Notes: generated from the sequence alone by a model not told the origin. A stretch of 60,000 bases of DNA from Membranipora membranacea (GCA_914767715.1 OU612074.1:18650062-18710061); one strand, 5' to 3'. Positions 45,810-59,859 are shown, counted from the stretch's first letter. A program made the numbers and translations.

Positions 45810-48800
45810 ATGGCTCATCTAGTAAAACTCACTAAGGAACCTGAACAAGGAAATATACATATTCCTGGACTGGATATGTCTCCTAAGATGCAAGAGTAAG
45901 TAAAAATCATGAACATCTTACACACTTCTTCCTTGGTAGACAATTATCTAAAGATAAGCACATGTAACACTAACCTTGTCAGGCGGCCACAGTTTATTGT
46001 TGTTGTTGAGAAAACACCAAATACCAAACCAAATACCAAAAACCAAGGCTACATGTAACACACTGATCCTCTCACACATGTCTGACCAATGTTGAACTCA
46101 AACTAGCCTACAGGGGAAATTTTGTTGCTTGTTCTAGTTTCTGTTTGTTTGTTTGTTTTTGCCTACTTTAAGTTGTCAATCAAGTTGCAATTAGGTGTGT
46201 AAAATAGATCTGACAGTACAGAAAATGCAATAAATTATATGGCTTTATCGTAGTAACTCACAAAATCATCATTATTACCCATTATATACCCTGGCCATGT
46301 TTGATGAAGAAGAAGCTGTTCCCAGCTTTAAGGCAGTAAGAGAACGTTTACCTATACAAGCAGAATGTCTGTATGCATCTAAATGAAAATCACGGTATGT
46401 CTAGACCAGTTGGGGGCCGTCGGGCCAGGGGCAAGAGGTTGAGGGGGGGGGACGCTCAGACTAGCACTAAGATCTCCTCAATACCTATTTTTAAGTTTTT
46501 ATATCTTTGCCTATGCCTATCTTCTGATTTTAGACATCAGCTGAGTGAACATGAGTCATCTCAACCAACTTTATCATGGATTTATTTTTATCTCACAGCG
46601 GTGTTTTATTCTTTTTCAATCACAGCGAAGTTCATGACAAACATCAGACAAAGGGACAGGAGCTCGTATTTAGAGATGTCAGTGTCCGTATCGATAAGAG
46701 AGACATACTCAAAAATGTCAACGGACTCGCCAAACCCGGAGAGATGCTAGCCATAATGGGCCCATCAGGTAAGATGCCTGTGGTTTTAGATAAGATACTA
46801 AATAAATTGGCTTTACTGTTTTAGGTTTAACTTGATATGAAAGTCATGATTTGTAAATTTGCAAACTTAGGCTATTCAATTGGAAAAAAATAAGCTGAGA
46901 AAAACACCATTTTTATATTGATTATAGTCCTTCTATCTTTATACTGTTATCCCTAAAAAATCCTAGTACTAAACATGATCCTTGCTCAGTGCAGATGCAC
47001 TCAAAATAGCATTGAATGTCATGTACCTTAATGAAAATAGCACCCATACCCATTATTAGAAATATCATACTACAATTATTTATTATAAAATATTGGGAAC
47101 TCTCTTTATCTTGAAGGTGCTGGTAAAACAACCCTGCTGAACTGTTTGGCTGGCAGGAAACCGATTGATTCTGGATCAATTCTCCTCAACTCCAGACCTC
47201 TGACCAAACAGATCAGGAGGAAGATATCGTATGTCTTACAACAGGACATATTCCTGTCTCAGCTCACCTGCTGGGACACTGTTTGGGTGAGTATTGTCTT
47301 AGACAAGGGTGCATTGTGAGTAAATCTGTTTTATTTCCTACCCCCCCCCGGGTCAAAGTCTTAGATAGATAGAATAAAGCTGAAGGTCAAAGCAAAGAAG
47401 ACGTGGCTATGGGATCAGGACGGGCTTTCTAAATAAGTAGTTAGTTTGTTGTCGAAATTCTGACAAAATTCACCCAACTTCATATAAATATACATTTGTC
47501 AAAACCCTAACAAGTCCTAACTGGAAAATAACTTAATCAAATAAATCAATAAATTGGTAAAGAAATGTACACAATAACAATGTTTTTTTCTCACAGACAA
47601 CAGCAATGCTGAGACTACCTGGCTCGATGCCAATCAATGAAAAGAAGAAGAGAGTGTATGAGATTATCGACGCGCTGGACATGAGAAAATGTCTCAATAC
47701 AAGTGAGTATTGCGTAATGTTGCGAGTAACGTAGTGCGTAATGTCGTCAGTAATGGTGAGTCATCTTTCTAACCTTTTTGACAGAAAGTAAGCAGAGTAA
47801 GTCACCTTCCCTGCTACCTTCTATTAGCACTGAGCCTTTGGGACTCGCGGGCGATTTTAATTATTTGGCCGAACCCTTGCCAACATCAGGCTAAATTGCA
47901 AGTGAGGGAAAATGGATTTTAGAATTACATTGGTTTTATATCATCAAATATTCTCCAATGGGTTCGGAGAGGGACACTAAGTCTCTAAGCCTTGATAAAT
48001 ATACACAAATAGCCTAAGTTATTTTTTTCAACAACCATGAGTTAGGCACTGGAAATTGTACTTTTCCAGACTTTGATGGCAGCAAAAATACAAACCTTTT
48101 GTGTGAAATTCTATTGAAATATCATTGCTGAACTTCCTTAGTACAGCTGTTATATTTTAATGGATTATATTCAATTAAAAAATCTTCTTTTAAATCTTTC
48201 TTGAGTCATAATTGTTATTCCTTAGGTGCGTTTCAACTATTTTATAACTAAAACTGCCAAGTTTTTGGCTAAATCGAATCTGAAATTGCAATCGGTAATG
48301 GACACAATGATGAACCTTATCAGTATTCAGTGTGATTTCTCGGTGTTGAATCACCCTGCGAATATTGCAAACGATGGAAGCCATTTTCTTGCTTGCTTGC
48401 ATAAGCCCTCAGAACAAGCACTCAACTAAAGATTGACATCATAAAATAATCAGTGAAAGCTCTTGACTAAAATTACATCCCCCTGACTGTCTTACAAGTG
48501 CCCTTCATATGATCGAATTCACAGCTTGGGTCATCAATACACTGAAGTGATGCACACTGGCCGATAATGGTTATGTCACAGTGTAGAATAATTATATTAC
48601 CAGGGAGCATTTCGGCTAATGATTGTCAAGGCCATGCAGCATTGCAAAGTTAGCTCTTTGCAGCCATGTCACGGGTCCAATGGTGTTCTGTTGTTTATGA
48701 CAAAAAAGCACCAAGGCTGTCTCTTGATATTTCAATATGAAGAGCATGTATACATATAGAGTACGTTGATAGGAATTACACTGCAGTCAGTGTGCTATGT

Positions 48801-51800
48801 ACTTTGTTTGGGCCCCATGTGTGCTTGCACCCACCTGCAAACAGACTGCAGCTTGATGTGTTGAGGCCTTCCAACCAACCTTTTGTCAAAACAATTCTCC
48901 GGGGATGTCATACTACCATCTGGTTGAGGTTGATTTATTTGGTGTGATTACTGACTCTGTTTTTGACTTTGTGATTTGACTTTGTTTGCAGAGATCGGAG
49001 ACGACTCAGCGAGAGGACTCTCTGGTGGAGAGAGGAAGAGAACTACCATAGCTTGCGAGCTACTTACAAACCCCTCCCTCATGTTGTTAGATGTAAGTAC
49101 AAGTAAGGCTGACTCTGGGCTTAAGCGACAGATGAGAGGTAGCCAACTTCTCAAAATTGCCATATTTACTAAAAAGTGTAAAGGTGACCGAATTTATTGA
49201 ATTCTTGGGGATAGGATTCTTTTCTTGTTGAAATATTTGAGTATAGCTCTTCATTTTCAACAAGAAACAAATAGTAATTGATTGAAAAGTAGGAAAATAA
49301 GTTTATCCTTAAACTGCTGAGTATTTTTGGTGCGAAGGGCAGAATATTAACTCTGCTTCTAATAACCCTTGTGGAGTTGGGATGGAAACCCAGTTTGCTC
49401 TTTAAGTTTCACTCTCACTTCTTATCGTACACCGCCGTGAACTTTTGATCGCATTCTGCTATCTAGTATTTACATATAAATATAATATTATGATTGTTGG
49501 AAAATGTTGATAACATAAACTGGAAAGTGACCCGATCACATCCTTTTTGGATCCTATTGCAGACGGTTAAGCACCCCATAATACTAAATAGGAAAATACT
49601 TTGCAGCCTATCCTATTATTTTGTATATCAGTAAAATTCTGACCATCATCTCTTTATGCAATATGTCGACCAGTGACAATAAACAGGAATATCACTGACC
49701 TTGTAAATATTGATGTCAGAAATTTTCCTGTTGAGATCGGTCAGCTCTGTTATTTGTCTCCCATCGCTTACATTCTTGTCACATGCATTGCAAATTAATT
49801 AATCGGCAGCAGGAGTATTCCTCATTACCGCTATCATTATATCATGACTAAGCAGTTTTGTTTAGTTATGCTGACCTTTATGGAATTGGTCAGAGTTTTT
49901 TTAAAGCTGTCGGTTATAAAATATGAATGGTTCAAATATTTCAGCTGTTAGTGGTTGTGTTTTGTTTCGCAACAAGCAACAAATGACGTAGCAGATGCCC
50001 AGTCGAACAAAACTAATGATGCTCAGAGGACGAACTAAGTGCAAAGTTGAGAAAATTGAAATATTGACGATAAGGTTTTTTTTGCATGTTTACCTAGATT
50101 ATATGTTGAAATTTGTAAAATGAAGAAATATATGCTCGCTATTCGTAAAACAAAGAATTGCATTAACTGATTGTACTAAATTTGAATTGAAAGTTTAGTT
50201 TATTGAAATCCGAGCGATTATTGAATAATAAAAATATGAATAAAAATAATCAAAAATAGTTTGTCAAGTGAAATAGAAATTCAGGTGGTACAAAATTTAT
50301 ATCAAAAAATATCCTTAATTAAAAATTCAAAGAATTTTGTTTCCATTGAAGTAAAAAACAGGTGGTACAAAATTTATATCAAAACATATACTTAAATTAA
50401 ATTTGAAGATTTTTTGAGTGTAAATCAAATGCTTTTTTTCTTATTAGGAGCCCACATCAGGACTTGACTCATCCACAGCTTATAGTCTTTGCATGACTCT
50501 AAAGAACTTTGCTAAAGTCAGCGGAAAGACTGTCGTCATGACCATACATCAACCTTCCAGCCAAATATTCAACATGTTCGATAAGGTGAGTAGTTGACGC
50601 TAGTGGAGAATAGGTTAGCTAGGGTCTAGGGAAGCTAGTCGGGGTCTAGTTGGGGTTTAGGACCTAGGTTAGCTAGTTAACTAGTTAGCTAGCACAAATT
50701 TTGCAAAACATGCCTTGCAGGACCCTAAGTAACCAGATTCACAACTTTTTGCTATTTTCTATTTTTCCTCGCATGGAGTTGCCTGAAATTTAAGTGACAC
50801 TTCCTGAAAAGCACAACAAACAGATGTACAAATAGAATTTACATTTCATTGTTCTTGTTAGAAATGCATTTTTGGTAGTGTTTGGTAGTGCTCGGGATGG
50901 CTGCAAGTGCTTGTTTGTGGCATTACTTTATAAAACGTTCCTTTCAATGTTGGTGGCAATTATATGAACTATCTCTGACACCAATACATACTATATTTAC
51001 AGTTACTGTTATTGTGCGATGGTCAGGTAGCTTTCTATGGTGACGTCGCTCACTGTGCTAACTTCTTCTCTGATATAGACCTTCCCTGTCCACCAAACTA
51101 TAACCTCGCTGATCATATACGTAAGTTATCTCCTACTGTAATAAAAAGGATAGTATATTCCTCTTAATTTAGAATGTTCAAGTATAAATTCCTGTTAATT
51201 CAGACATTGAATATGAGTCACTTTTGGCCAAGTCTCAATACCGACTCATGTCACTTAATTCATCTCAGCTTAATGCCTGGGGGAGGGGGGGGGTCATCAG
51301 ACGTGTGACAAGAGAATGGGGGGCTCAGACAGAACTTGGCCTGAATTTAGTGGATTGCACTGAAGTAACCTAGCAGATCATAAATTAAGGTTACTTCTCC
51401 TGTACCAATCAGATCAGTCTGTAGTGCAAAGGTCTGACCTGCACTGATTACAACAAAACTTTTCGAAGTGATCAGGGCCAGAATTTGGTTAGGATTCTAT
51501 AAGCGTAGCCCTGCCAGCTATGGCCTTCAAATCCAAATTCATTAAATTTGTATATCTAACAGCTCCTTTTCAAGTCCAGCGGTATATGCCTTTCCCTACT
51601 TGTTTAGGAAAGACAAAAAAGGCTTGGATGGATGGATTTTATTACTATCACTGACAGCATTTTTAAAGGAAAAAATGAGTCGCGAAATACAGTGTAATTG
51701 CTGGCACTTTGAATCAGCAAGAAAAAGCGAAGACACTTGGAATAAAAACTCAAATCTCTGTCTAAAAAAGTATTTCGTTTAAAATAAGAGTGATATGACG

Positions 51801-54800
51801 CAGAAAACAGTCTCTCCCCAGTGAGCTTTTATGTTTTACTGTACGGTATCTGCCAGATGGACATTTACTCAACAAACCATTGATGAAATGATCCTCATCG
51901 TGAATATAGCGTAAGGCCAGTGTTGGAAACAGAGTAGTGGGCATAATATGGCCTTTCTGTATTATAATAAAATGGTCATTTTCTGAATTTATTCAACCTT
52001 GCGTGAGGTAACATTTATACTCAAAAAAGTCAGTCAACTCAGATTGATTGAGATATTTCAGTGTTTTGTTTACTCAATCTATCAGACTGGGTCACTCTGG
52101 TTCGACAGTTGTCTCTGCCTCCTTTCATACTAAACTAACATGTTAGGTCTGTACCAACATTGAGTATCATTGGAGTAAATAGCACCCGGCTGAGAGATAC
52201 CTAAGGTTGAGATCTAAAGCCCTTCCAACAAAATTTATGAAAACATAATTACGTTAAATATTGGCATTCGTATACAGTGCCTACATTGTTTGTTGACTTT
52301 CTATGGGATGACTTATTCATGACCCTTCAATGACAAATAATATTTGCTCCAATATCAAGTGTGATAATTTGGGACTAACTCTCTGCAGCAATGACAAATA
52401 TACAAAATACGTTGGCAATGATCATCGTCTGCAGTAACATAAAAGTTACAAAATACTTACATTGAAAGGAACTATTCAGACAATAACTGATTTATGATAG
52501 CCATAGAATTATTCATGTATAGCTACCTGGCAGGTTCGTTCAAATGTTGAGGAAGAAAAATTCCCAAGGTTCCAGATCTAATGCCCTTCCAACAAAATTT
52601 ATGAAAACAACATTACGTAAAATTTTGGCATTGGTATACTGTGTTTGTTGAGTTTCTACTGGATGACTTATTATTGACCCTTCAATGTCAAATAATATTT
52701 GCTCCAATATCAAGTGTGAAAATTTGGGACTAACTCTCTGCAGTAATGACGAATATACAAAATACATTGGCAATGATCACCGTCTGCAGTAACATCAAAG
52801 GTACAAAATACTTACATTGAGAGGAACTATTCAGACAATAACTGATTTATGATAGCCATAGAATTATTTATGTATCCTGGCAAGTTCATTCAAATGTTGT
52901 GGAAGAAAAATTCTTTTGTAAAAGGATCAGAGCAGGTTCATCATCTGCATCCTATAGCCAGAGGTCTTCTTTTTGCAATGATGCACAGTAGGGAGTTTGA
53001 TACTAGAAAGTAAATAGATCCCCTGAATCCCTATATTGGATAAATACTGACAGATAGAAACAAATATAATGTAGGACGTTTTGTCTGCTATTGTAATTGT
53101 ATCCTTGTTCCATTAAATGCTCTCTTGTGTGTAATCTAGATTCATGGAAATATATTTTTAGTGGATCAAGTTAAAGAGACTGAAGAGATGAAGAAGCGAA
53201 TTGTAAGCCGAGCTCTCAAACAAAGGTGTGTCCTATAGTTTATATAACCAGACATCAGGCAGGGGAGGATCAGCCTGGGCAGGCTGCTGGGGGTGCCCAG
53301 GCTAGGGGCGGATGGTGCATGATTTTTCAAACCCTCCAATTCCTCTTCTGAATTGCTTGTGAATGCATTTTAAAACACTCACTTATGTTGTCAAGTTCTA
53401 CAAAGTCTTAGGTTGTCCCAGGTATGGCCCCACAATACCTTTGGCCATGCTTAATCAAAGACTCCAGATACCGATATCCCATGGGCCCCTGGGACTTACA
53501 TGTCTTTACTTTGCCAATGTCCAGTATCAACCACCCTAAAAACACCAAACAGGGTAAGACACACAAAAATTTGTCTTACCCTGTTTGGTGTTTTTTGGGT
53601 GGTTGATACTGGACATTGGCAAAGTAAAGACATGTAAGTCCCAGGGGCCAATGCGATATCCATAGTATCGGGTTAGATTAAATTTTTCTGCATTTGGAGT
53701 TGCTACCCCTCACCCGTGGGATGGCAATGACTTGGAAGGCTGGCAGTGTAGCCTTATGACGGCGACCCCATTTTTGTTGGGGTTGGTGAGGTAAGGCTAC
53801 TGGCTGTGTGGATTAAACTGATCAATGATTACGTGGGGTAGATCAGGGGTCTGCATTCCACCCCTAATATCCTAAAGTTCACATCAGGAATCTGATATCA
53901 TGCATACTTTGTAGACTTCTCGATATCATATGTAATTTAAGTGGATGATGTATTTGATCTTAGAACGGATTAGGGATAATATTTGACTCAAAAAAGAGTT
54001 CACTCTACATGATTCAATTTCAATATCTAGTGGCCATCAAGCAAGGTTTTTGAAGCATATGTCCTTGACTCCCTGATTTAAGCAAGTCTGCAATAATTGG
54101 CAATATAATGCGAAGATATTTGGCTGGAGGGATAGATTTGGCTTGAGGAACCCATGTGTTGGCATTTCCTAGCCAATGTGTTGGCTTTGATCAGAGGCAA
54201 CACACTGGCAAACACTCCCCTTCTGAATTTGCAGGTCTGAATCATGCAGACTTCACTCTATTACGATCTTTTGAGAATGATCTCCAAACATGAATGTTAT
54301 GAAGAGATCAGCCTTCGCACTTACTGATAGGCATAACCGGAAGCAAGACAAACTTTTAGGATGCTAGACAAATTAGTTTCATTGATCACGCCGGTTTCAC
54401 CTTAATGCTTATTAGTGAGAGTTCAAAGCTAGCCTCCAGCATTATAGGAGTGAATTCATTTGACATCTGTTTAGGATGTGGGCCAAAAAAAGAATACTTG
54501 TACTCCCTTGGGAATAGCCTGCAACGCCGTGCAGAACTAGGTAAGGAAAGTGCAAACGACTCCGGACTATGAAATGAAAACTTAAATTTCTGAATCCTGT
54601 TTGCAGGGAAGAAGCTTGGTATCCTCATCAACTGAAAGCCAAAGTATCCAACGCTACTTTGAAGGTCATTGCTGAGACTAAATCTACTACCACAACGGAG
54701 GCCATTCAGCTAAATGTTGATGCTCTTGAAACAGGAAATGATGAAAATTCAGAAAACAACAATCAGCAGCAGAATGGTGTCACTCTGCAATCAAACGGTT

Positions 54801-57800
54801 ACCATAACGATAAATTCATCTATGATGAACAAAATGCTGAAGCAGGTATGTGCTGAAATCTTCCTCTCACAATTATTTTGAAAATGTATAAAACAATCTT
54901 TAGCTTATGAATCTGTTTAAATTCCGAATGTTGATAAAGAGCAATCAGCGCATCTATTGTGTGAACTTGATTATTCAGATTCGTTTACAGTGAGATAGTT
55001 AAAAATCTCTACTTTAAATTAACCGGTAACAGCAGGCAGGTCCCACCCTCACTTGTAGCTGGGAGTTTGGGATAAAAACCCAAACTCCCTGCTGGTAGCA
55101 GCAGGGAGTTTGGAAGTCCCAAACTCCCTGGTGGCAGTAGTTTTCAAGTTTCTATGAAATTAGGAGTTGTGCCCTCTTGATAAAAAGGTCAATAACTCCA
55201 ATGCAGAGTTGTGGATTTTCGTGGCATCAGGCAGTATGTAGCATCTAGTAGCATCACTGTGAATGTAATGCTATGCAGGAGGTGATGTTGAGTTCGAAGA
55301 GACAATTACTCCATACGAAGATGAAATAGATACAGATGCAGCTCGGTATAAGAAGGAGTATGATCAAAAATGGCCGACCAGCTTCTGGATTCAATATACT
55401 GTACTCACCAGAAGGTAAGTGCTCAGATCACTGATATGAATAAATATATATATTTATACACACATATATATATATATATGAGTGGCTGAGATGTCTGCAA
55501 TGTGTGGTAGTGGCATTATAAGCCATGAGTTGTTGATAATGTGATTCCACTAACTTGCATTGCAGCGGTATGACAGCTTAGGCAAGCAAAATCCTCCCAA
55601 TAAATTTTGATTTTCTGTTAATTTTATGCTGAAATTAAGATTGTCCAGATTCAAGAAAGAAGAGACCTTGATAGGCTGTGATTTTAGGCCTTATGAAAAA
55701 CTTACATCCTACAAAAATGAGGATCAATGTTTTTTTTTGCTTGGAGAAGTTGATCTTAAAGGTGTGGTAGCCGTATCAATCAATCAGTTTTTGTTGTTTA
55801 AACCCAAGACCTTCAGTCAAGAGGTGACAACTATTATTATCTAAGCTTGCAGGACATCTATTCCTTTCAAGTTCTCCCCTGCCAAACATGCTACCACAAT
55901 ATATTTAATTATCATTACGTCCTGCTCTATTGCAGGCTTATCATTATGCACCATTTTTTGTCCCGTACAATCACTATGCTCTCATACTGACTGACATCCC
56001 CTCCTTTTCTGACAAAGATTATTATCTTATTTCCAGAGCGTTTAAGCAGGCATGGCCTCGTATACTTAGTAAGTGGAACATATCACAGTGCACTATAGTG
56101 GCTATATTCGGAGGTATGCTTTGGTTCAGGACGGCACCTAAAGAAGAATCCCTCACAGACAGACACGGCATGGTGAGTGATCTGGAATATGACCACGCTT
56201 AATGTCAATGATACCCTCATCATCATCATCATGATCATCATCATTGGCTGTCCTTCGTATCCGAAGATGACTTCATGTGAACCATGTCTCTCTTCTGCTG
56301 AGGGATTGCCAGCTACCAACAGGAATCTTTTTATCTTTGAGGTTTCTCTTCACCGTGTCCTTGAACCTCAGCCTGGGTCTGCCAATACCACGTACACCTT
56401 CTTTAAGCTGAGAGTACAGGATTTGTTTGGGTAGTCTGGAGTCATCCATCCTGTGTATATGACCAGCCCATCTCAAGTTTCTCTGAATTAGGAGTTCATA
56501 CATGCTGGGTAGATTTGCTTGAGTAAGGTTGTCGGCATTTGAGATGATGTCCCACCTACAAGGGTAAATATTAGCAAGAACTCGGTCTACCTAGCTGGAG
56601 TGACTTAATGTTAGCTAGCAGTTAGTCTTAGCTAAGGTTGGAGTTTACACAAAGAAATGAGATTAAGGTAGCCAAAGTGCTCAAAGGACTGGGAGTGCCC
56701 GTTTATGGCATTTTAAAAACGAACGTTTGATATGTGATGCCGCAAATACACACTTTCAGCTGTCTGAGCACTTGTCAGCTGTTTCTGGCACAAAATGTCC
56801 ATTGAGGTGTTGATGGCACAACTCCCATATAAAAAAGAAAAAATTAGGCTCATGAATACTTTACAAATTAATAATACCTGTAATAGCAATAGAATTGTAG
56901 GTGAAATCTCGTATTTGGGCTGACCTCTTTCTAATTTATTCCACAATGGAAAGTTAAATGATATTTTTCTTGATTTGATTGATATTATTTGAATATTGAA
57001 TATTTGTTATATTGTAGATTTTCTTCACTCTTATCTTCAACTGTTTTGTGGCCCTCATAGATGCGATGCTATCATGTAAGTATCGAAGCAAAAAGTCAAC
57101 AGTCTGATCTATCGGTCTTACATCTTTTCTCTCCAGATAAAGGTTGCATCAAAATGAACTTATCCAAAAGGCAACTCCGCATAATTCAACTATGAAGCCA
57201 GAGAGTTTTGGGTTTGTCTTAATCTCCCTTATGGAGCAGCGCCACAACCTTGGTTAGGGACTCCATTGCATAAGACTGTCAGCTCCCTTGATAGATACAG
57301 CCATAATGCAGTATTCATGTTCCAGCAAAGATACGGCGTAAACGTTGATTTATCTCATTACCAAGAAAAATTGCTGCCAACTGACTTTCTTGCGAGTCAT
57401 GCTTTGCGTACATGTATATGATTACAGTGGTTTGCTGACTGGTGTTCAATACCAATTTACCACCTCATGAGGTCTTCATATTATTGCTTTTTTCTAGTTC
57501 CCGCCGAACGGACAGTGCTGAACAAAGAACGTCTTGCCGGTTATTATCGCCTCTCGGCCTACTTTTTGGCTAAGTGTACGACGGACTGGCCGACAGTATT
57601 GTTACTTCCCACATGGTTTGTAACCATCACCTACTGGCTCTCCGGTATCAACTATAACTTCCTAGTTTACCTGCAGTATGTCAGCATAACTATACTTACA
57701 GCCTCTCTCACACATGTAAGTGAGCAAGGCACTGATATGAATACATATCAATGAAGCAGGGTATACAGGAAATACAGTCCAGTCATAAGTAAATATTAGC

Positions 57801-59859
57801 TCCAGTTAAGTTGGCTTGTTTGGGGATGAGCCATTGCTAGTTAGCCATAAATTTCGCTATTCCAAGCAAGTGTGATAAGGTAAGTTTCTTCTCCTGTGTA
57901 AACCTCACCAAGTAGAACGCGGGCTGAAAATGGTAGGGTGTCAACAAGAACATACAAAACATTACGAAGTTGAATTATTAAAATACAAAGCTCTTGGCTT
58001 TCTACATTCCTATACCGCAACTAAAACTCAAATCGCTGAGATCTTTCCTTTCAGTATTCGCCTAACTTAACGTCACACTATAATTTTACTGAAGTTGTCA
58101 CGCTGTCTTAAAAGCCATCCAAAATCGAAGTCATATCATTACTATATTTAAACACTCTAGTATAGCAAATTTTGGTAACTAGAGGGTCTTGGTCACTTGT
58201 GGAACTAGAAAGTTGTAAACCCCTATGCTGATTAGTGATTACTTTTACAGAGTCTGGGATTCCTCTTTGCGTCTATGATACTGGATGTACCTCTGATTAT
58301 GATGTCATCAACGACAGTGATGTTAGTAGCTATGTTAGCTGGAGGCTTCTACGCTAAGAATATACCATTCTGGGCTGAGTGGATGAAGTACTTATCGTTT
58401 GTACAGTACGCATACTTCTCACTGGTCACAATAGATATCCACAACATAGACATTGAGTGAGTATCTTGTAATTCCCCTGGTTAAAATAATGCCTTTAGTG
58501 GACAAGGCTAGCCCTGTAAACACGGCCACGGGTTTTGGTTTTTTTGGTTTTGTACAAAACCAAATAAACCAAAAGCCGTGGCCTATGAACAGGGCTAGGA
58601 CAAGGCACTTATATATGTTTATGGATTAGGGGAACAAACCTGAATCTTAACAAGCGTATGGTTATTTATGGATGGTTGAATGAATCATTGCCTATGGCTG
58701 GTCCACAAGTTTAGTACTGCTACAGCAGACCACTTGTAGAACTTTTGTAGAGCCGCTTGTTTTTTTAAGGTTGTTTCGTTCTATCTGGGATTAAAGCCTC
58801 CAGGTTTTTAGCTAGATTAAATTGCAGACAATAAAATTAATTACTGTGTTTGCCGCATTGACTTGAACCCGGGCTTTCCGGTCTGCAGCATTTGATAATT
58901 CCGCCAACTCAGCGCAAGCTGAATCCTAGCTCAGTGCAAACCGGGAGCGAAATTTGCTCAGCTCGACCTCATGGAAGCACGTTGAATAATAAACGGATGG
59001 ACTTTCTCCATACTGGCCATATTGAGTATTTTACCACCAATCCATGGATTCATGCCAATTGGTCCGGGGTTAGTTTCATTAAGCAGCTTCGCTTCAGAAC
59101 GAAAAAAATTTTCATTAAATTAAAAAAAATTATTTGGCTTACGGAAGTTTTGCAAAATATTTATCTGTTTCTATTTTATTCTGCTAGAATTCAGAAAGAA
59201 ACAATTAAAATATACGTAATTTGCTAATTTTCAAAACTGTGATTCAGACAACTCTTAGCCTAGTCCTCAAACTTACTGATGGGCGATAGTTGTGGTTCGC
59301 TTAGATAATCCACATAATAGCGCTAGTAATGCCCCGACTAAAACAATCGAAACCATATACCTATGTCCATCCCTGTGTGTGGCTGGTGTGTGAAGTCATT
59401 TCAAGATTTTACTGTCACACTGCTTTATGATGTATTTACATATTAAAAGGAAAATCTTCCCTCTCGATAAATGCTTTGAGGTTCTGTGGTCTAGTTTCAC
59501 ATGATAGTGCAACATCATATTTGGTTAAAAGTTAAATCATTAAAATAAAAAACAGTCTAAAACTATTTTTTTCCTGCATGGCTGCTATCAGAATATTTAT
59601 CTTAAATCACAAAGTATTTTGTTTATTTTGCAGGTGTGCAAAGGTTGGTAGTTTGTATCCTGCCTGTTTCAACGGAACCGAGGAAATGGCAAACATGACA
59701 AGGTACATACCTAAAAGTGACTTACTGAATGCTTATACTCTGCATTCAGCCGGTTGGCAGCTATGGCATTATCTCATCATTATTGTCGGCACTGTCGTGA
59801 TTATGAGGACAGCTACCTACATTACACTGAGGTTTATAAGAAAACCGAATGTAGCATGA
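45810..59859 (+). CDS. ABC transporter subfamily G half-transporter, 15 exons
   Basis: ATP-driven membrane transporter of the ABCG (White/ABCG2-like) type, which works as a dimer; substrate unknown. Exons: 45810-45895, 46626-46768, 47117-47286, 47597-47702, 48992-49092, 50448-50585, 51003-51120, 53162-53225, 54607-54845, 55279-55414, 56037-56172, 57018-57075, 57498-57715, 58251-58456, 59634-59859. All phases match, giving 714 aa. The N-terminal nucleotide-binding domain has Walker A GPSGAGKTT (74-82), Q-loop Gln119, signature LSGGERKR (178-185), Walker B LMLLD-EP (198-204), D-loop SGLD and H-loop His236. A polar Asn/Gln/Glu-rich linker (about 309-420) follows, then about six membrane segments from about 445 to 714, including [21 protein letters not shown] late extracellular loop has Cys residues and NGT and NMT glycosylation sites. 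The reverse order of domains (ATPase before membrane part) is typical of ABCG. All motifs are intact. Which ABCG member it is cannot be told. Confidence 0.95.
50282..50436. repeat. 77-bp tandem duplication
   Basis: CAGGTGGTACAAAATTTATA starts at 50282 and again at 50359, followed in both by a similar AT-rich tail. The second copy ends close to the acceptor of the ABCG exon at 50448. Confidence 0.7.
52203..52918. repeat. Tandem duplication of ~357-bp segment
   Basis: About 52203-52561 and 52562-52918 share long nearly identical stretches: CCCTTCCAACAAAATTTATG, ATTTGCTCCAATATCAAGTG, TTACAAAATACTTACATTGA (ACAAAATACTTACATTGA in the second) and GATTTATGATAGCCATAGAA, in the same order and spacing. 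It is in the ABCG intron 51121-53161. No coding frame is shared. Confidence 0.9.
53463..53672. repeat. Foldback element with ~95-bp arms
   Basis: The left arm holds GGGACTTACATGTCTTTACT, TTGCCAATGTCCAGTATCAA and ACACCAAACAGGGTAAGACA, and the right arm (from about 53570) is its reverse complement with few mismatches, around a short A/T-rich loop near 53564-53569. It lies in the ABCG intron 53226-54606. It is MITE-like with no coding capacity. Confidence 0.9.
55063..55130. repeat. Short inverted and direct repeats of GGGAGTTTGGG
   Basis: GGGAGTTTGGGA, CCCAAACTCCCTG, GGGAGTTTGGAAG and CCCAAACTCCCTGGTGG follow one another within 70 bases in an ABCG intron, so several alternative stems are possible. 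Confidence 0.7.
56213..56570 (-). mobile_element. 3' end of a non-LTR retrotransposon (LINE)
   Basis: On the minus strand an open stretch reads …[20 protein letters not shown] then [13 protein letters not shown] and [16 protein letters not shown], the C-terminal tail typical of reverse-transcriptase ORFs of animal LINEs. The upstream part reads [19 protein letters not shown]. It ends beside a GAT/ATC repeat (56217-56245), which fits a LINE 3' tail. The insertion is 5'-truncated, with only the last ~110 codons, in the ABCG intron 56173-57017. The clade cannot be fixed. Confidence 0.8.
58508..58598. repeat. Hairpin element with ~40-bp arms
   Basis: CTAGCCCTGTAAACACGGCC … GGTTTTG is mirrored by CAAAACC … AAAAGCCGTGGCC … AACAGGGCTAG, with a short mismatch in each arm. 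It begins 52 bases after the ABCG exon ending at 58456. Confidence 0.85.
58855..58930 (-). repeat. tRNA-like relic (probable SINE head)
   Basis: On the minus strand GAGTTGGCGGAATTA (A-box-like) precedes CCCGGGTTCAAGTC (B-box-like) by about 40 bases. The surrounding sequence does not form a full cloverleaf, so this is a decayed tRNA or SINE rather than a functional tRNA gene. Confidence 0.4.

Noticed and set aside
46373-46750. 125-codon plus-strand frame before and over ABCG exon 2
   Set aside because: It runs in a different frame from the exon that encodes the Walker A region. The exon frame is the real one.
56177-56434. Plus-strand 85-codon frame in the ABCG intron
   Set aside because: It is the antisense of the LINE reverse-transcriptase tail and includes the simple ATC repeat.
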